A stretch of DNA of 64,000 nucleotides, from contig NC_081149.1 in assembly GCF_958295425.1 (NCBI RefSeq), positions 16,684,090 to 16,748,089 of the forward strand, written 5' to 3'. Within the stretch, counting starts at the first letter, position 1. Every line of letters starts with the position of its first letter. Under the pieces are notes generated by a model. It worked only from the letters and a program-made list of their open reading frames with translations. It had not been told where the DNA came from and made no database searches. Shown one piece after another: positions 1 to 12,752 of this stretch. The stretch comes from Solea solea. Its lineage: Eukaryota > Chordata > Actinopteri > Pleuronectiformes > Soleidae. The translations under genes and the position numbers were made by a program.

Positions 1-1048
1 TAGAAAAGGCAGTAAATATTGAATGCATGCACACGTTTGGCATGGAAATCGCAGGGAAGTCACTACATTCACAGTTTAATCGAGCTATGGCCATAGTCTG
101 ACCAAGACCGGCAATCAGACTACTTGGCAAGCCTGAGTATACAAAAAAATCGACTTATTGGCCGCATATGTCTCACTCCAACTCCGTTAAATTGGACTTT
201 TAACATGCATGTAAACACACTGAGTGATTCAGTGCTGATCAATATGTTGCAAGACAATGATGCACTATAACAATGGATCACAGTAGCTTCCATTTGCTCG
301 CTACACTACAACTAATGCACCTGATGCATCTCTCCCCCTCTGATCTGCTCTATTTTCAAAGCTCTTCTTTGCAGTCATTGGAAGTGATTGTGCCACCAGC
401 AGTTCCTGTATTACACTGCAGTTTTAAAGGAACAATCATGTGATTTGTATTTGTTCAATGGTAATACAACATGTCGACACTAAAATTCTGCGTCAGTGGC
501 TAATTGTAGCAGCCCTCAACCAAATTTGAACTAAAGCTTTAATCTCAGTTCATGTTCCTCTCATTCTTGTAATAAGTTCCTCTGCAAGGAACCATTCATT
601 TGTGACACCGGTGAGTCAAAATGGCAGGGAAATCTGTTTAGAGTGCCATACTTTTTGTAAATGAAAATATTGATATTTGGTGCCAGTGGTTAATTGTATT
701 TCATAAATCAGGACGAGAATTTAATGCAATATCCATGTCATTTTGTCCCAACCCTAATTTACTATTATATTCTGTAACCAAGACATTCACGTTAATGTTC
801 GTAGTATTTGGGCTGATATCATTAAGCTTTTCAGAACTCGTCATGTCATGTGGACACCTGTTTGGATTAATGAGACATCAGCCAGTCAGTGTAAGGTCAG
901 TCTCTGGTGGTTTGTTTGTGTTCCTGCATACTGAGACATCCACATAGTGTAAGCTCTGTGCTCTGACTACAGAGAAGCCTGTTCCTTCACTGTTCCCTAA
1001 GGAGCTCAATGTGCAGCCAGACGGTGACTGAGCTCACTCACACACCAG

Positions 1049-1075
1049 ATAGATAGATAGATAGAGAGAGAGAGA
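1049..1075. repeat. (GATA)n/(GA)n microsatellite
   Basis: AGATAGATAGATAGATAGA grading into GAGAGAGAGA. Confidence 0.85.
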
Positions 1076-1522
1076 AACATGTTCAAACTCAGATTATCTG
1101 CCAGGGAGTTAAAGATGAGAGCGTGCATGTCTTTTAAGGTGACTCTTACAATGTCGGCACAATGCGATGATGGCAACTGTATGTCTGAATGCAGTATGGG
1201 TCATACAGATATATGGGTAAAATATATGTATTTTTTTAAGGGAGAATGAGAACACTAACTCTATCTGAAAGAGCAGACATGGAGAATATGGAGAACATTC
1301 ATAAACATTCAGTTACCTATGTATTGGTACAAAAAGCTCCATTTAATTTTCACCACTTATTTCTCGTCAGTAGTTCTTCTTGACAGAGTTCAGGGCTCAT
1401 TACACTAACTCATTACACTAATTTGCGTGAAGATCATTTCTATCTGACACTACGTCTCCAAATGAAAACACAGTAATGGCCTCAAAAATCTCAACTTTAC
1501 ATATACACTTTTAATCAAGTTT

Positions 1523-1570
1523 AAAATCGATTTAATCGATTAATAATCGATTAAACGAATAATTGTTGCC
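1523..1570. repeat. Short ATCGATTAAT-family fragment
   Basis: Contains ATCGATTTAATCGATTAATA and a second CGATTAAAC motif. It resembles an end of the element seen at 2828, 34320 and 62454. Confidence 0.5.
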
Positions 1571-2827
1571 TTGACAACAGCCACTTGTGGATTTCAGTCA
1601 TCAGACCTGGCATAAAATCCTCTAAACAAATTTTAGCAGTTGCTCATTAAACAGTCATGGCAAGGACATTGATTTTATTCCATGCTTTCTCTAAAATGCC
1701 TCAAATCTAGCAGACAGCAAGAAAAATTGTATCTTCAGTATGTGTAGACACACCTCAGTAGATTTAATTTCACCGTGACTGTTTTTAGATTACATCGAGC
1801 AGAGCTTTCAGTGGCTCAGCACGTGCCAGGCAGCTTTTTCTGCAATTAATTACCCATTCACTGAATGAAGAACAGAGAGTTTCTTTTCTACACCTGAATA
1901 GCAGTTGACTGTTTGCTTCATCGGCTGCTAATATGTTTTAGAGGGAACAAGAGCATTGGAGGACGAGAAGACTGTGTTTCCCATTATTTCATAATGGCAG
2001 AAGAATAATTCCATTAACTTAGTCTTGTAAGTCATGAAGTGATTTAACTTCATGATTTATCTACTGTTACAGCTACAGATTGAAGTGTCAGAAGTCAGAC
2101 ACATACTGCACCAGTTGTCAGTAAAGGTGTTTCAGCTGAGAAGCTCCTCATACTGACCAGCATTAAGACATCAGTTTGACGGCATCAACAACAGCGCTTA
2201 AGCTCAAGGTAACACACTGTGTTTTGTGCCCATGACAACCCCTACAAGCAGCCCCCGTCTCTTCATCCTATCCTTCCCCTCTGTTTGTGCATTCACATGG
2301 ATGTATGCCAACCTTTCAAACACGGAGCTTAAATGACCTCTACAGTTATCAAAGCTGAAAGGTAGTGCACACCTTATTGACGGTAGAAGTCAGAGGAAAG
2401 TAAAGGAGCTTTATCGCCGTTATGCGACCTGAAACTGCACAGTGGAATTACGAGGTCAGATGGAGGACGGGGTGGTTTTGACCAGAGCTGCGGCGACCGA
2501 GCGCGTCACCATAATGGACCAACCTGATCCAATGTGTCATACGTGTTTTGAGCCGAATGATCCAGTGTCAGTCTTCAATCTGACCTTAGACCCTTTGGCC
2601 AAACCCAGCATGTATTTACAGGTGTTTTGATTTGATTTACCTCCGTCTTCTCATCTGGTTCTTTTAATTTCTTACTCCTTCATGCACGTTTAGTCAGTCT
2701 GTAACAATTTGAACTGATATGGCAAAGCAAAATCATTAAAAATGCTGGAGTTCAGAGAAAACCAGCAACTTAGCGACCATAATGAAAGCAAATGTACCCT
2801 GCACTGAATCAAATTAACAGATCTCAC

Positions 2828-3080
2828 AGATATTAATTAATCGTTAACTATTTTGATAATCGTCGAAACAAGATTTCTGATTGTTTCAGCTTCTTAAATA
2901 TGAATATTGTCCGGTTACTTTGCTCCACATAAAAAAGAAATCATTAAAACTGAATAATTTTGGTATGAGGACAAAAACAACATTTTCTGACATTTTATGG
3001 ACCAAACGATTACTCGATTAATCAATAAAATAATTGACACATTAGTCGATTATGAAAATAATTGTTAGCTGCAGCTCTAA
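2828..3080 (+). repeat. ATCGATTAAT-family element, near complete
   Basis: Runs from TTAATTAATCGTTAACTATT to ATTGTTAGCTGCAGCTCTAA. It includes the internal phrases TTTATGGACCAAACGATTAC and ATTATGAAAATAATTGTTAG. The AT-rich ends with GCTGCAGCTCTA match the other copies. It is non-coding and looks like a hAT-type non-autonomous element common in teleosts. Confidence 0.7.
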
Positions 3081-4324
3081 CAGATATTTTTAGGTGTGAG
3101 TTTATATCGGTACTGGTTCGACACTGGCCACCACTGTCTCTATCTAATAGGACTCTATCGGACGGATATCAGTGACAGTTGAAATCACACGTTGTAATTT
3201 AAGTGTGTAATGTAGGCGACACAAGAGTATGATACATCTCTGATGAACACTGTGGAACTTTGTTGAAGTTGAATTAACTGCTTTTCCGTTTCACTTTGTT
3301 GAATCGTCTAAACTCGGTGTGCACTTTCAACAACAGGTGATTGACTTTGGCGTCATAGTGAAGTTGTCGGTGTCTGCTCGCAGTCTGCCTGGTTGTTTTT
3401 CCGCATGTCATTACTTGTATTGCTTGTATCCACGAGCCCGATGGCTCACGGGGCATCACCGAGTGAGTCCCTGCTGTGAGAATAATTGAAACCCGGCCTG
3501 GTGATATTCTCAAGGTTGCCCTCTCACACTTTATCTCAGGCTGCTTTCAGACATGAACAGGAGTGAACTCTAGAGATTCTCCAGAGATTGTGCAGAGGGC
3601 TTGAATGTGTGAATGCTGATGTCGGCAGGAGGTGCTTCAGAGATTCTCCTGAGATTCTCCTGCCAGCTCTCTGGGAAAATGACCGCGTAATGTAAAGTTA
3701 GCTCGCGTGAGAACACCAGAGGAGAAACGCTCCTTTTTTTTTTTTAAACAAAGAACAAAAAGAATGGAAAAAATGTAAGATTTATTATATGATAGATTAT
3801 ATGAGAAAATAACTGACAGATAATACATTATTTAAACAATGATTTAGCCTTAATTATCTATGCTATACTTCAGTAACAAATGATTTGGCCGTTGCTGTAT
3901 TTTCACCTGTTCACTAGGAGTTTCGTCAGGACTACAATTACAAGTAAAACATACAGTGATCCATAATTTATGTCCTGAACATGTCACATTAATGCTTTCA
4001 AAATGTAAATCCTGTCAAGACATACATGCATTCAGTGGAGAGTAGACCTGGTTTAAGATACCCACAGCCAATGATGGCTTTGAAAAATACATGAACCAGA
4101 GAAGTTATAGGCTGAAGTTCAAGTATAGTTTGGCCGTTCCCATCCAGTATGTATGTTGCATCATTTTCACACGTAGAAATAGTCTGGTCAACATGAAGGG
4201 TCAAGAGTTTTCTATTTCTGAGAGAGGAGAACTGCATTTAGAGCAGTGCGGGAACTGTTGGTTAGGTGACTGAAGGTGTGGACACTTGAGCAATGAAAAA
4301 CATCCTGGAGGAGAGAGAGTTCAC

Positions 4325-5105
4325 ACTAATGGCCCTTTTCCACAATGGTCCCAGCTCGCCTCGCCACAGCACGGCACGGTTTAGGTTGGTTTTCCGCTTC
4401 AAAAATAGTGGGCGGAGTCATCACTGCACGGCTGCATGAAACTGCAATGACTTTGTTTTACACACACACACACACATACGAGTGACTAGTGACTTTGTAA
4501 AGCAGTTGTTTTCAGTGTAACTGAACCATTAGAATCAGTTAATTAAAATGATTTGTTCAGTACTTCCTCCATGACCGGACAGTCACTGGACTGAAATACA
4601 GCGGCAGGGTTTGTGATGCCGCTCGCCACTCGCGATCAGCAGTGCTGTCGCTAAATACACCAGACTCCTCCTGTTAAATAATGAGATTTTAGACTTTTCC
4701 CTGGTAATTGTTGGAGATTAACTCATGTTTTCAGGATTGTTAGGTCTTTTTAACTGATCTACATTTCAGCATTGTTCCGCTTGATTCTTGTGTCGGACGT
4801 CTCTTCCTGTGACGGCACTGTCAATGTCGACAAACGGCAGACAGAAAGAGAGACATAACATGGCCCTTTTGAAATGTTTTATATCACACACGTCACCATA
4901 AATCAATAACCCTTCTTGTCCGATGTCAATGACGCTTTAATACTTCTGTCTGAAAACAAAATGAAATCTATCTGTAACCATCTGTTTTCAGTCCGTGTCA
5001 CGCCAAACCCTGACATATGTTGTCCCCTCTCGCTGCTACTGTTGGTTTGTTTCCAGCGACACAGCACTGTGCTTCAAACAGCGGGGTTGTGACAGGTTAG
5101 AGAAA
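4325..5105. repeat. Dispersed repeat beginning GGCCCTTTTCCACAATGG
   Basis: The start (CCCTTTTCCAC, CTCGCC, GCACGGCACGGTTTAGGTTG, TTTTCCGCTTC) is a phrase common in teleost genomes. The interior has no ORF of interest and the right boundary is uncertain. A reverse-oriented, more degraded end of the same type may lie at about 12330-12367. Confidence 0.4.
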
Positions 5106-5925
5106 GCGCTGACACATTTTTAAATAGTGGCTTGTGCATATCAACACTTTGGACACACATTGTAGCAGCCAGTTCTACTCCTAAGTCCATTGCACATTTG
5201 TGCTTTTTGTTTTGGGGGAACAACAGCCTTTATTTTTTATTTTGTAGGACCTGGTGGAATTGTTCACCAAACAGGGATCATTTAATTGGTCCTGAGTTGC
5301 TTGTATTGTTGTCGTCTAAATTGCTTTTCGCTCTGAACCGAGAGTTAAACTATTTTTTTTAAAATTTTAATTACCTTTTTAATTTAGAATTTGGAAAATT
5401 GGAATTTTCTGTTTGTCCACAAAATTGTTAGTAATGTTTGATAATTTAGTTTGTGGTGTGGATGAATTACCTTGCTTCAACAACAGTGTTGTGAAAACCG
5501 CTTGTGTGTGTGTGTGTGTACATATAGCAGGCTGCACACCTACCAGCTGAACTGTGAGCTATTACCATCGTTCACCTTATCAGAACAGGAAGCTCGTCTG
5601 TCTCTCCTTCTCTGCCCTGTAAACGCACCTCTTCTCTTCCTGTGCCACTAAACCGTACTTAGTGACAACATCCCGTCTAAACAAGGAGAGACAATGGCGA
5701 CTGAGAATAGAAGCTGCGCTGACACGTTGTGAATGTGTCACAAGAGTTATGGGACAGGTGTGAGGAAAGATGCAGCATGAGAGGGGGGGAGCAGCTGGGC
5801 ATGTTGCACTATAATGTGATCACAATGTATAAGGAGACATTGTGCACTCTAACGGGTAACAACTTGTATATGGGATTATACTGTAAAAAAAAAAAGCAAT
5901 GTGTCATATTGACACAGTGAAGTTG

Positions 5926-6900
5926 TTAAATATACGTCTTCCAACTTGAAGAAAGTGTTTCATTGAAATACCATATTAGTTTCACTGTGTTGCTTTTGAT
6001 TTTATGGTTTCTGCAATTTCGGTGCGGCTGCTTCCAGTGAGGCATGAAATGAACGAGAGCGGGGTCAATAAATGTCACCGCAGTGACGGAATACAGTAGG
6101 TGGCGAGAGCGCCGCTGCCTTTCAACACTGAAGAATGTTTTCAGTTCATGTTTTGAAGGAAAGGCTGTCGGGCTGAAATCAACCTTATGTAGCTCTGTTT
6201 TGTTTGCTCTGAAACAACAAAACACCAGTTTCATTAGCAGATTAATGGAATTGATGGACGTGTACGTCTGACTCCGCCTCCGTAGGTGTGCTGTACATCT
6301 GTTATAAGCTAGTGCGTATTGAATCAGTTTCCTGTTGACCTTTACGTCACAGAAAAACAAACGGCGAACGGTGAGATGGACGGAGAGATGGATCGCGCTG
6401 TGGTTCTGTATGTTTCGTACCTGCTCTACATGTTAATAGTGATACAAAGTAGGCGGAGCATGACTCTTGTGGTTGCTGTGTTGTCCGAATAAAGATGCTG
6501 CTGTATGATTTTCGGCAACAGTACTGCAGTTTATACGTCGTAGGAGGAAGTTTTGGTGCATGTGCAGAAAGTGTACACATGCAGGAGTAATCAGACTATG
6601 AATCGCATTATCCAGGTATGTTAGTCTGACTAAGACTAGCTTGATATTAGTTGGACTTACAGTACATGTTTACATGACATAAATGGTTAGGTTTAGAATG
6701 TTTGAGTCCGACTAACACACTGTTACATGCATGTTTATAATGTGTATATGTGCAGTGGTGCAGCATTTTACAACTCTGAGACATTGTCATGGCAGCAAAT
6801 GGTTTATCTTTCATCACAAAATAAACTGTAAGGAAAAACAGCACTTATAATTACAAAAGGATACACAAAATATTAACTATAATTACCTTTGCAAAATTAT
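5926..6900. other. Intronic sequence without recognisable features
   Basis: The longest frame (6360-5926, minus) has low-complexity composition and no similarity I recognise. The stretch near 6095-6140 (GTAGGTGGCGAGAGCGCC) faintly resembles a degraded dispersed repeat. Confidence 0.35.
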
Positions 6901-7519
6901 AAAGGTTCAAACAATCCTTCTTGGGCCATGAAATCAACTACCACAAGCAAACCTGCACTGTTTTTGAATATCCATTGTTTTGGATATAACTCAAGCAGCT
7001 GCAAATGAGAAAAAGACTGTTGCTGAAGATGTGGAAGAGGAAGCAAACCCTTATGTTTGTCTCCATGAAGGAGACTCTGGGAAAAGAGAGCAACACACAA
7101 ACCGAGAGAAAGAAAGAGATCCTTTTTGATTCGACTGGTGGGTGAATAATACAGTATGTGCGCAATCCATAGAAAAGCAATTGGAACAAGCTTTTATGCG
7201 ACAAATAAATATATAAATCACCCACTCAAAACAAAAAGGAGGTCAATGTGGTATTTTTCACCTCGTGTGCCCTTTCTTTATATCCCCCCCTAGAAAAAAA
7301 AATCGAGTTTATTTGTACCAGTCTGTTTTCACTGACTCAATGAGCAGTGATTCAGTGCCATTAGTGCAGGTGGCCAACAGCATGGATCCTCTTCTCTCTC
7401 CTCTGTGCTGTATTTTTCTTTTTGTCAACAGTCTCCACTGATTTGCAATTATTCTCTTTTTTTTCCCCAATGCTGAGTTTTTAGTGGTTTTTGCTTGGAA
7501 AAATGTAGCTTATCATGAA

Positions 7520-7735
7520 ATTATCCTGTTAAATGGTCTGTATTTATGTAGCACTTTTCTAGTCTGGATGACCACTCAGAGCTGCTTTACACTACATTCA
7601 TACAAGAGTCTTTGTGCAGTGTTAAGACTCATTGTTGCAGGGGTTTTTTCTTTCCATCACATGTTTCATACCCATTCACACACTAATGGCACAGGGGCTA
7701 CGTGGGGTTAAGTGTCTTGCCCAAGGACACGAGCA
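7520..7735 (+). repeat. Dispersed teleost repeat (TAGCACTTTTCTAGTCTGGA type)
   Basis: Starts TGGTCTGTATTTATGTAGCA and ends TGTCTTGCCCAAGGACACGA. A diverged relative lies at 51254-51475. It is non-coding; the family is recognised by sight but not named. Confidence 0.65.
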
Positions 7736-8930
7736 CAAAGACAATTTGCTCCTATTAGTTTGTTGTGTTTGAGAGGATGATGTAAACCCTTTCTGCAGCT
7801 GCTCTGTAGGTTTTAGTTCTTTTTACTTTGATGTCCATGTCACACACTTGATAGTCAACTCTCTGCACTTTACTAGATTTCGTTAATGTCATGAATATAA
7901 ACATCACTTTCATTATCAGGCAGGGCATCAGAGACGCTGAATACTTAATTGGCTTTTTTGCACTGTATGGATTCAGGTTCTTTGTTCTTCTCCCATTGGA
8001 ACTCGTACATGTTTTGCATTTACTTTAAACTGATTAATTAAATTGTCCCCGATATGAGTTATAATTCAAAAACTTCATTGTGCATAAATTGTGGGTTTTT
8101 TTTCTCTCTCCAGTTCCATTTATTTGCCACAGTCTCGGGGGGTTGGACAGTAAATCTCAGAAAGTTTTTCAGTATCTTACGACATCTTATCCAATCAGGA
8201 ACCAGGACTCCACAAAGATAGCCCCCCCCCCCCCACCAAACACATTCATGAGGTCACATAGGGAAGCGAGTGGAGAATGCTAATGGCAGCGACGAACACT
8301 GCTGACAACAGCTCAGTCAGTGTTTTGTAAACATCATATTAAAGATTCATCAGTCCTGACTGCTTATCTTATACTGATGCACAGATTTCAACAATGGAGA
8401 CCAACTGTGTGTCACAGCATCTCCACTCTTCGTTCTAATCAGATCTTTAATTAATGAAGTGCTTACTTTTTATTTTTTAATCTGATTCTACTGTGTACTG
8501 ATTGCTGCTGGTGAAGACTCACTTTTCCGTGTAAACATCCTGTGCACGTGTGTGTGTGTGTTCCTGCAGTTTCCCACTGCAGGTGAATGGTGTGTATGTA
8601 CAGACGGCTCTTGTTTTAAGCTCACCTCCCTGAGCTGCAGCGCTCCTCTCCTCTCACTCAGTTCCTCCTGATCTCAGCCTCCAGCAGTGAAGTGTCATTA
8701 CCATTGATCAGGATGCAGCGCCTGAGGCCCAATTAGCGAGCAATGCATCCGTGGTGTGCTCTGCACTCCAATGAAAAAGGGCTGCATGATTAGACCTGAA
8801 ATAATCAGAATTATTATTATTATTTTTTTCATTATATTAAGTGTATAGAAACAACTGCTTTGCTGTGAATACAGTATGTATGTAACTTGTAAATATTCAT
8901 ATCTTTCTCTTTAGTACAACTGACTTAACG

Positions 8931-8998
8931 GGTTGCCCTTAGCCAAGCGGAAAAGGGAATTTGGCTTGTAAGCGAAGGGTTGCTGGTTCGAGTTTGCG
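8931..8998 (+). repeat. tRNA-derived SINE head
   Basis: Has a tRNA-like promoter with an A-box-like TTAGCCAAGCGGAAAAGG and a B-box GCTGGTTCGAGTTTGC, preceded by the phrase GGCTTGTAAGCGAAGGGTTG common in fish SINEs. It is degraded and not a functional tRNA, since the acceptor stem does not pair. Confidence 0.55.
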
Positions 8999-9078
8999 TA
9001 CCCCTGAGTAAACTATGCTATTAAACAAGACCTAAAACCTAAAAATTAAACTTCATCAGTGTGTGATACGAACTAAAT

Positions 9079-9082
<4 letters not shown>

Positions 9083-9114
<32 letters not shown>
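9083..9114. repeat. (AT)n microsatellite
   Basis: About 14 AT units. Confidence 0.9.
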
Positions 9115-9115
<1 letters not shown>

Positions 9116-9464
9116 AAATGTTTGGCATGTAGTTTGACTTTTTAATTTCCCTTTCACTCACACGAAGAAAGAAGAAGTTTATTGCGGCAGTGATTGTGAT
9201 GTTTGACTTTGACTCCTTTTGGAGAATTTGGCATTTGGCTCTCAAAGATAGTCATATTTATTCATACAGTCAGTCTTGTGGTTTTTTATTTTGAGTTTGA
9301 ATGATCAATACACCAAGTATGAACCTTTTGATATAGCCTCTAAGATGCAGATGGTAATAGAACTTTACGGCAGTAGCACTGTATAATAAACTTGATTGCA
9401 TTTAGGCTTTTGATTTTGTGAATTTGAGAAACGGTCATTAGCTTTGATTCACTTGTGAAAAGTA

Positions 9465-9710
9465 ACATGCTGTATGAAGTCACCCGTGTTAGTTCGGTCC
9501 ACAAAAGTCACACTGGTGCAAAAGTTGCAAACCTCCTGCTTACTACCGCTGAAGACCTGAACATGAACGTTGCCATTTTAGTTAAGTGTTTCGCTTCCAC
9601 GCTCAATCTGGCAGCGCGGCGGGTGTTAAATGCAATAGCAGGAGCTGTGCTCATGGAACACGTTTTCAACAGAGACTCAGTGGCAAGCCTCACTTTGGAG
9701 AGGAATTAAA
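9465..9710 (+). pseudogene. hAT-type transposase fragment
   Basis: A frame from 9455 to 9709 contains SHTGAKVANLL, a degraded TTDN-like TTAEDLNMN, then VKCFASTLNLAARRVLN and FNRDSVASLTLE. The order SHT..A, TDNA-NM, CFAHTLNLA, F-RS matches the catalytic core of hAT/ZBED-like transposases. The key Asp is altered, the flanking N- and C-terminal parts are absent and an A-run ends the frame, so it is a dead remnant. Confidence 0.65.
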
Positions 9711-10900
9711 AAAAAAAAAATGTTACAGCTCACAAACTCAAAGCTGATGTCGGCACAGGATTGAGCACGCTGGGTCGTATTAAAACGTGTGTCTTTGCAA
9801 TAGAGAGAGAGAGAGCGAGATGGAGAGATACGTACTTTTATTGTAAGAAAAAGTTTGCATAGCAGCTCCATTAGCAGTGTCACACAAAGCACAAGAGATA
9901 ACAACGACATCAACACCCACGGGATGGTTTGATGCCCATTGCATGATTCCATCTTATACCATAAAAATGCGAGACGCTGTATGTATGGTTTGACTGTAAT
10001 CGTGAATATTCCGATTCTCCATGTTGTATGTTATGGTATAGGTAAAGCACTTATAGACATTTTCAGTGTGTCTTACATTGAAGTGGTTCATGCGCAGATC
10101 TGTAAATTGTTGTTCAGCTTAGTTTGATTGTACTGTGTTATTATTGTTAGTATACAGCACGTGTTTCATGTATGTATTGTATGTAACAGTAAAGCATATA
10201 TTCTCTATAGGTTAGGTCAATTGTGCTCACGTAATGTCCTTTTCAATACAAAAGCAATGTAGCTTTTCTGAAATATTGAGTGTCTACCAACATAATAGTG
10301 AGGGGGGAAGATGTTCCATGTTGGCACTTAGCAGAGACATGGTCTATGGTTTTTATTGCCAGACTCAAGGTCCATTTAAAATGTAGACATATGTACGGTA
10401 TTATATGGATGTTTGGTCATTTTATGTATCCATTTATATTCATACCAAAGAATGTTCTTGTTTGATGTTAGACATCCTCCTTATAGCTGACCTCTATGAA
10501 TTAAGAGAAGGAGAAATACAGCCCCACTCTGTGACTTGTGCAACTTCATGTGAAGTATCATCAACTTCATAACAGACTTTTCATGTTCTTTGCCTTTCTC
10601 TTGACGGTGTGTTCACTCCTGTATCAAGGCAGAGGAAGCAAAGACGATAACTGTCTTGTCCAGCGCAAGACCAGACCATGATATTTGTGGCCTTTCCTCG
10701 TCTTTTACTCAGTTCATATTTTTTATTTCCCTCTCCCTCTGTATCTCAGCGGGGCCGCATGCTGCATGCTCTATGCATAATGAATAAGACGGTTTTCCCT
10801 GAGCAGCTTGAAATTCTAGTTGTACCAAAACACATTGGGGACAAACGGCTTATGTAACATGCAGTGGGAATTGTTTATCAAATAACCAGCTGAAGGTTGT

Positions 10901-10921
10901 AAAAAAAAAAAAAAAAAAAAA
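10901..10921. repeat. Poly(A) tract
   Basis: About 20 consecutive A residues; no retroelement body is recognised upstream. Confidence 0.8.
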
Positions 10922-11107
10922 CACCTGTTTCTTACACAAAGGCTCAGTTCTTTAAAAAATTGTAGTAATGTAGATATTGTCCATTACTATTAGAAAAGAA
11001 GGTCACTCAGTGACATTATTTGACATTAATACATCTTAAAAAATCTTTGTATTCTCCATTTTTTGCATATGTACATGTGAGTTTTTGTGCATTTACTTTG
11101 TGGTTTT

Positions 11108-11345
11108 AACTCGGAATCACCAGTTATCCTCGGATGAAAGGTTTCCTTCTCTAAACTGTGCGTTTCTCTCTTACTCGTTCACCTTGAGCAGCCTCACAGG
11201 CTTCAGAGTTCCTGAGACATTAAAATTTCACCCTCTTCTCACATCACGCCAACATCAATCCGGTCTTCCATCTTCCCCCTTCCCACCACTAAACGTTCCC
11301 TGCACTTGATGATCTCAGTAAATAAGTGAGCCCACATCTCAAGGT
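11108..11345 (+). repeat. 240-bp local duplication, copy 1
   Basis: Starts AACTCGGAATCACCAGTTAT and ends ACATCTCAAGGT. It aligns end to end with 12378-12616 at roughly 93% identity by eye. Confidence 0.92.
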
Positions 11346-12377
11346 GTCGGCAGATAATCACCGTTTGTCAACCTCCAGAAGGCACGTGCTTTTCTTCAGA
11401 TTTTTATTTTCAGGAAAAACAAAAAAAAGCATTTCTGTCAGCTCTTTGAGAATGTATTAAGACATGAGTTGAGTTAAACGGTAGCATTAATCAAATTACA
11501 ATATAGAAATGCTTTCGGTAACATTTATCATTTATGAAGAATAGGCGTTATGATGCCAAGCCCTTGGACACGATGGATATCTGCAGAAATTTAATGAAAA
11601 TCAATGTAATACTTTTGAAGGGGTTTCAATATATGACAATGTAAGAAAACGATGACTGAAGCTAAAATAGACACATTTTAGGTTTACATGTGTCTTAATG
11701 TATAACAATGATGGTGAAAAAGAGCAGTATTCTAATAAGCAAGAGCTGCTTATTATGACACAACACAACTGCATCCAACAGGACACGTTTGTTGTCCCTT
11801 TAAAGGCCACAGAAATACACCTGAACATTAACTGTTTGAAGGTATTTCACTGTCTTACTATGCAGATATTGCAGAAGTATGCCATTAATACAAGCAGCAC
11901 TGTTAATAATGTAACAATTATTATAACTATGTGGAGCAGTGACGGTGGTCAGGGCCAGTAGGGGGCGGTGGCATGCGTCCATGGGGTTGGGTGGGGGGTT
12001 AGAATGAATTCAAATGAATTACAGGTGATTATAAATTTGAAACTCACGCTAATGCTGTGTTTCCTTCAGGGTACAGTTCAGTTTGTTTCAGTTTATTTCC
12101 TGCTCGATTTGTGGCTGTTTGTCTCAACAAAAGCTTTGTATGAGAATAGGAACAGCGTTTGCAAAGGCGTGATGTTTTTCTGTCACCCAATCAGGTGACT
12201 ATCAGGGGCGGAGCCTGATCTAGCTCCACCCTGACCTTTATTGTACAATTTTACTTTGATATCCCAAGGAAAGGCAGTAGTGACTGGTTATTTTGCTATT
12301 ATTTGTAATGGAAATGCAGAAAAATACATACCATAGTGTACTAAACCGGACCGTTCCACTCAATGGAGTTTGACATC

Positions 12378-12616
12378 AACTCGGAATCACCAGTTATCAT
12401 CGGATGAAAGGTTTTCCTCTCTAAAACTGTGCGTTTCTCTCTTACTCGTTCACCTTGAGCAGCCTCACAGGCTGCAGAGTTCCTGAGACATTAGATTTTC
12501 ACCCTCTTCTCACATCACGCCAACATCGATCCCGTCTTCCAGCTTCCTCCTTCCCACCACTAAACGTTCCCTGCGCTTCATGATCTCGGTAAATAAGTGA
12601 GCCCACATCTCAAGGT
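12378..12616 (+). repeat. 240-bp local duplication, copy 2
   Basis: Direct-orientation copy of 11108-11345, displaced by 1270 bp. Its right end abuts an ATCGATTAAT-family fragment starting near 12618. It has small indels and about a dozen substitutions, and no coding capacity. Confidence 0.92.
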
Positions 12617-12617
12617 C

Positions 12618-12752
12618 TCACTTTTAATGATTTCTGTGTTATATGGAGCAAAGAAATCAGAAAATATTCACATTTCAGAAGCTTGTTTCAATTATTGGAA
12701 AAACACTCAAACCGATTAATCGAGTATCAAAATAGTTGACAAATTACAATCA
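12618..12752 (+). repeat. Truncated ATCGATTAAT-family element
   Basis: Contains AGCAAAGAAATCAGAAAATA, then CAAACCGATTAATCGAGTAT and CAAAATAGTTGACAAATTAC. It is the interior and right part of the family; the left end is missing and replaced by the duplicated segment. Confidence 0.65.

Noticed and set aside
5926..6360. 144-residue minus-strand ORF
   Set aside because: Lies deep in a presumed intron with no recognisable domain, promoter or splice pattern.
8931..8998. Possible functional tRNA gene
   Set aside because: B-box is present but the stems do not pair and the surrounding phrase is that of a fish SINE.
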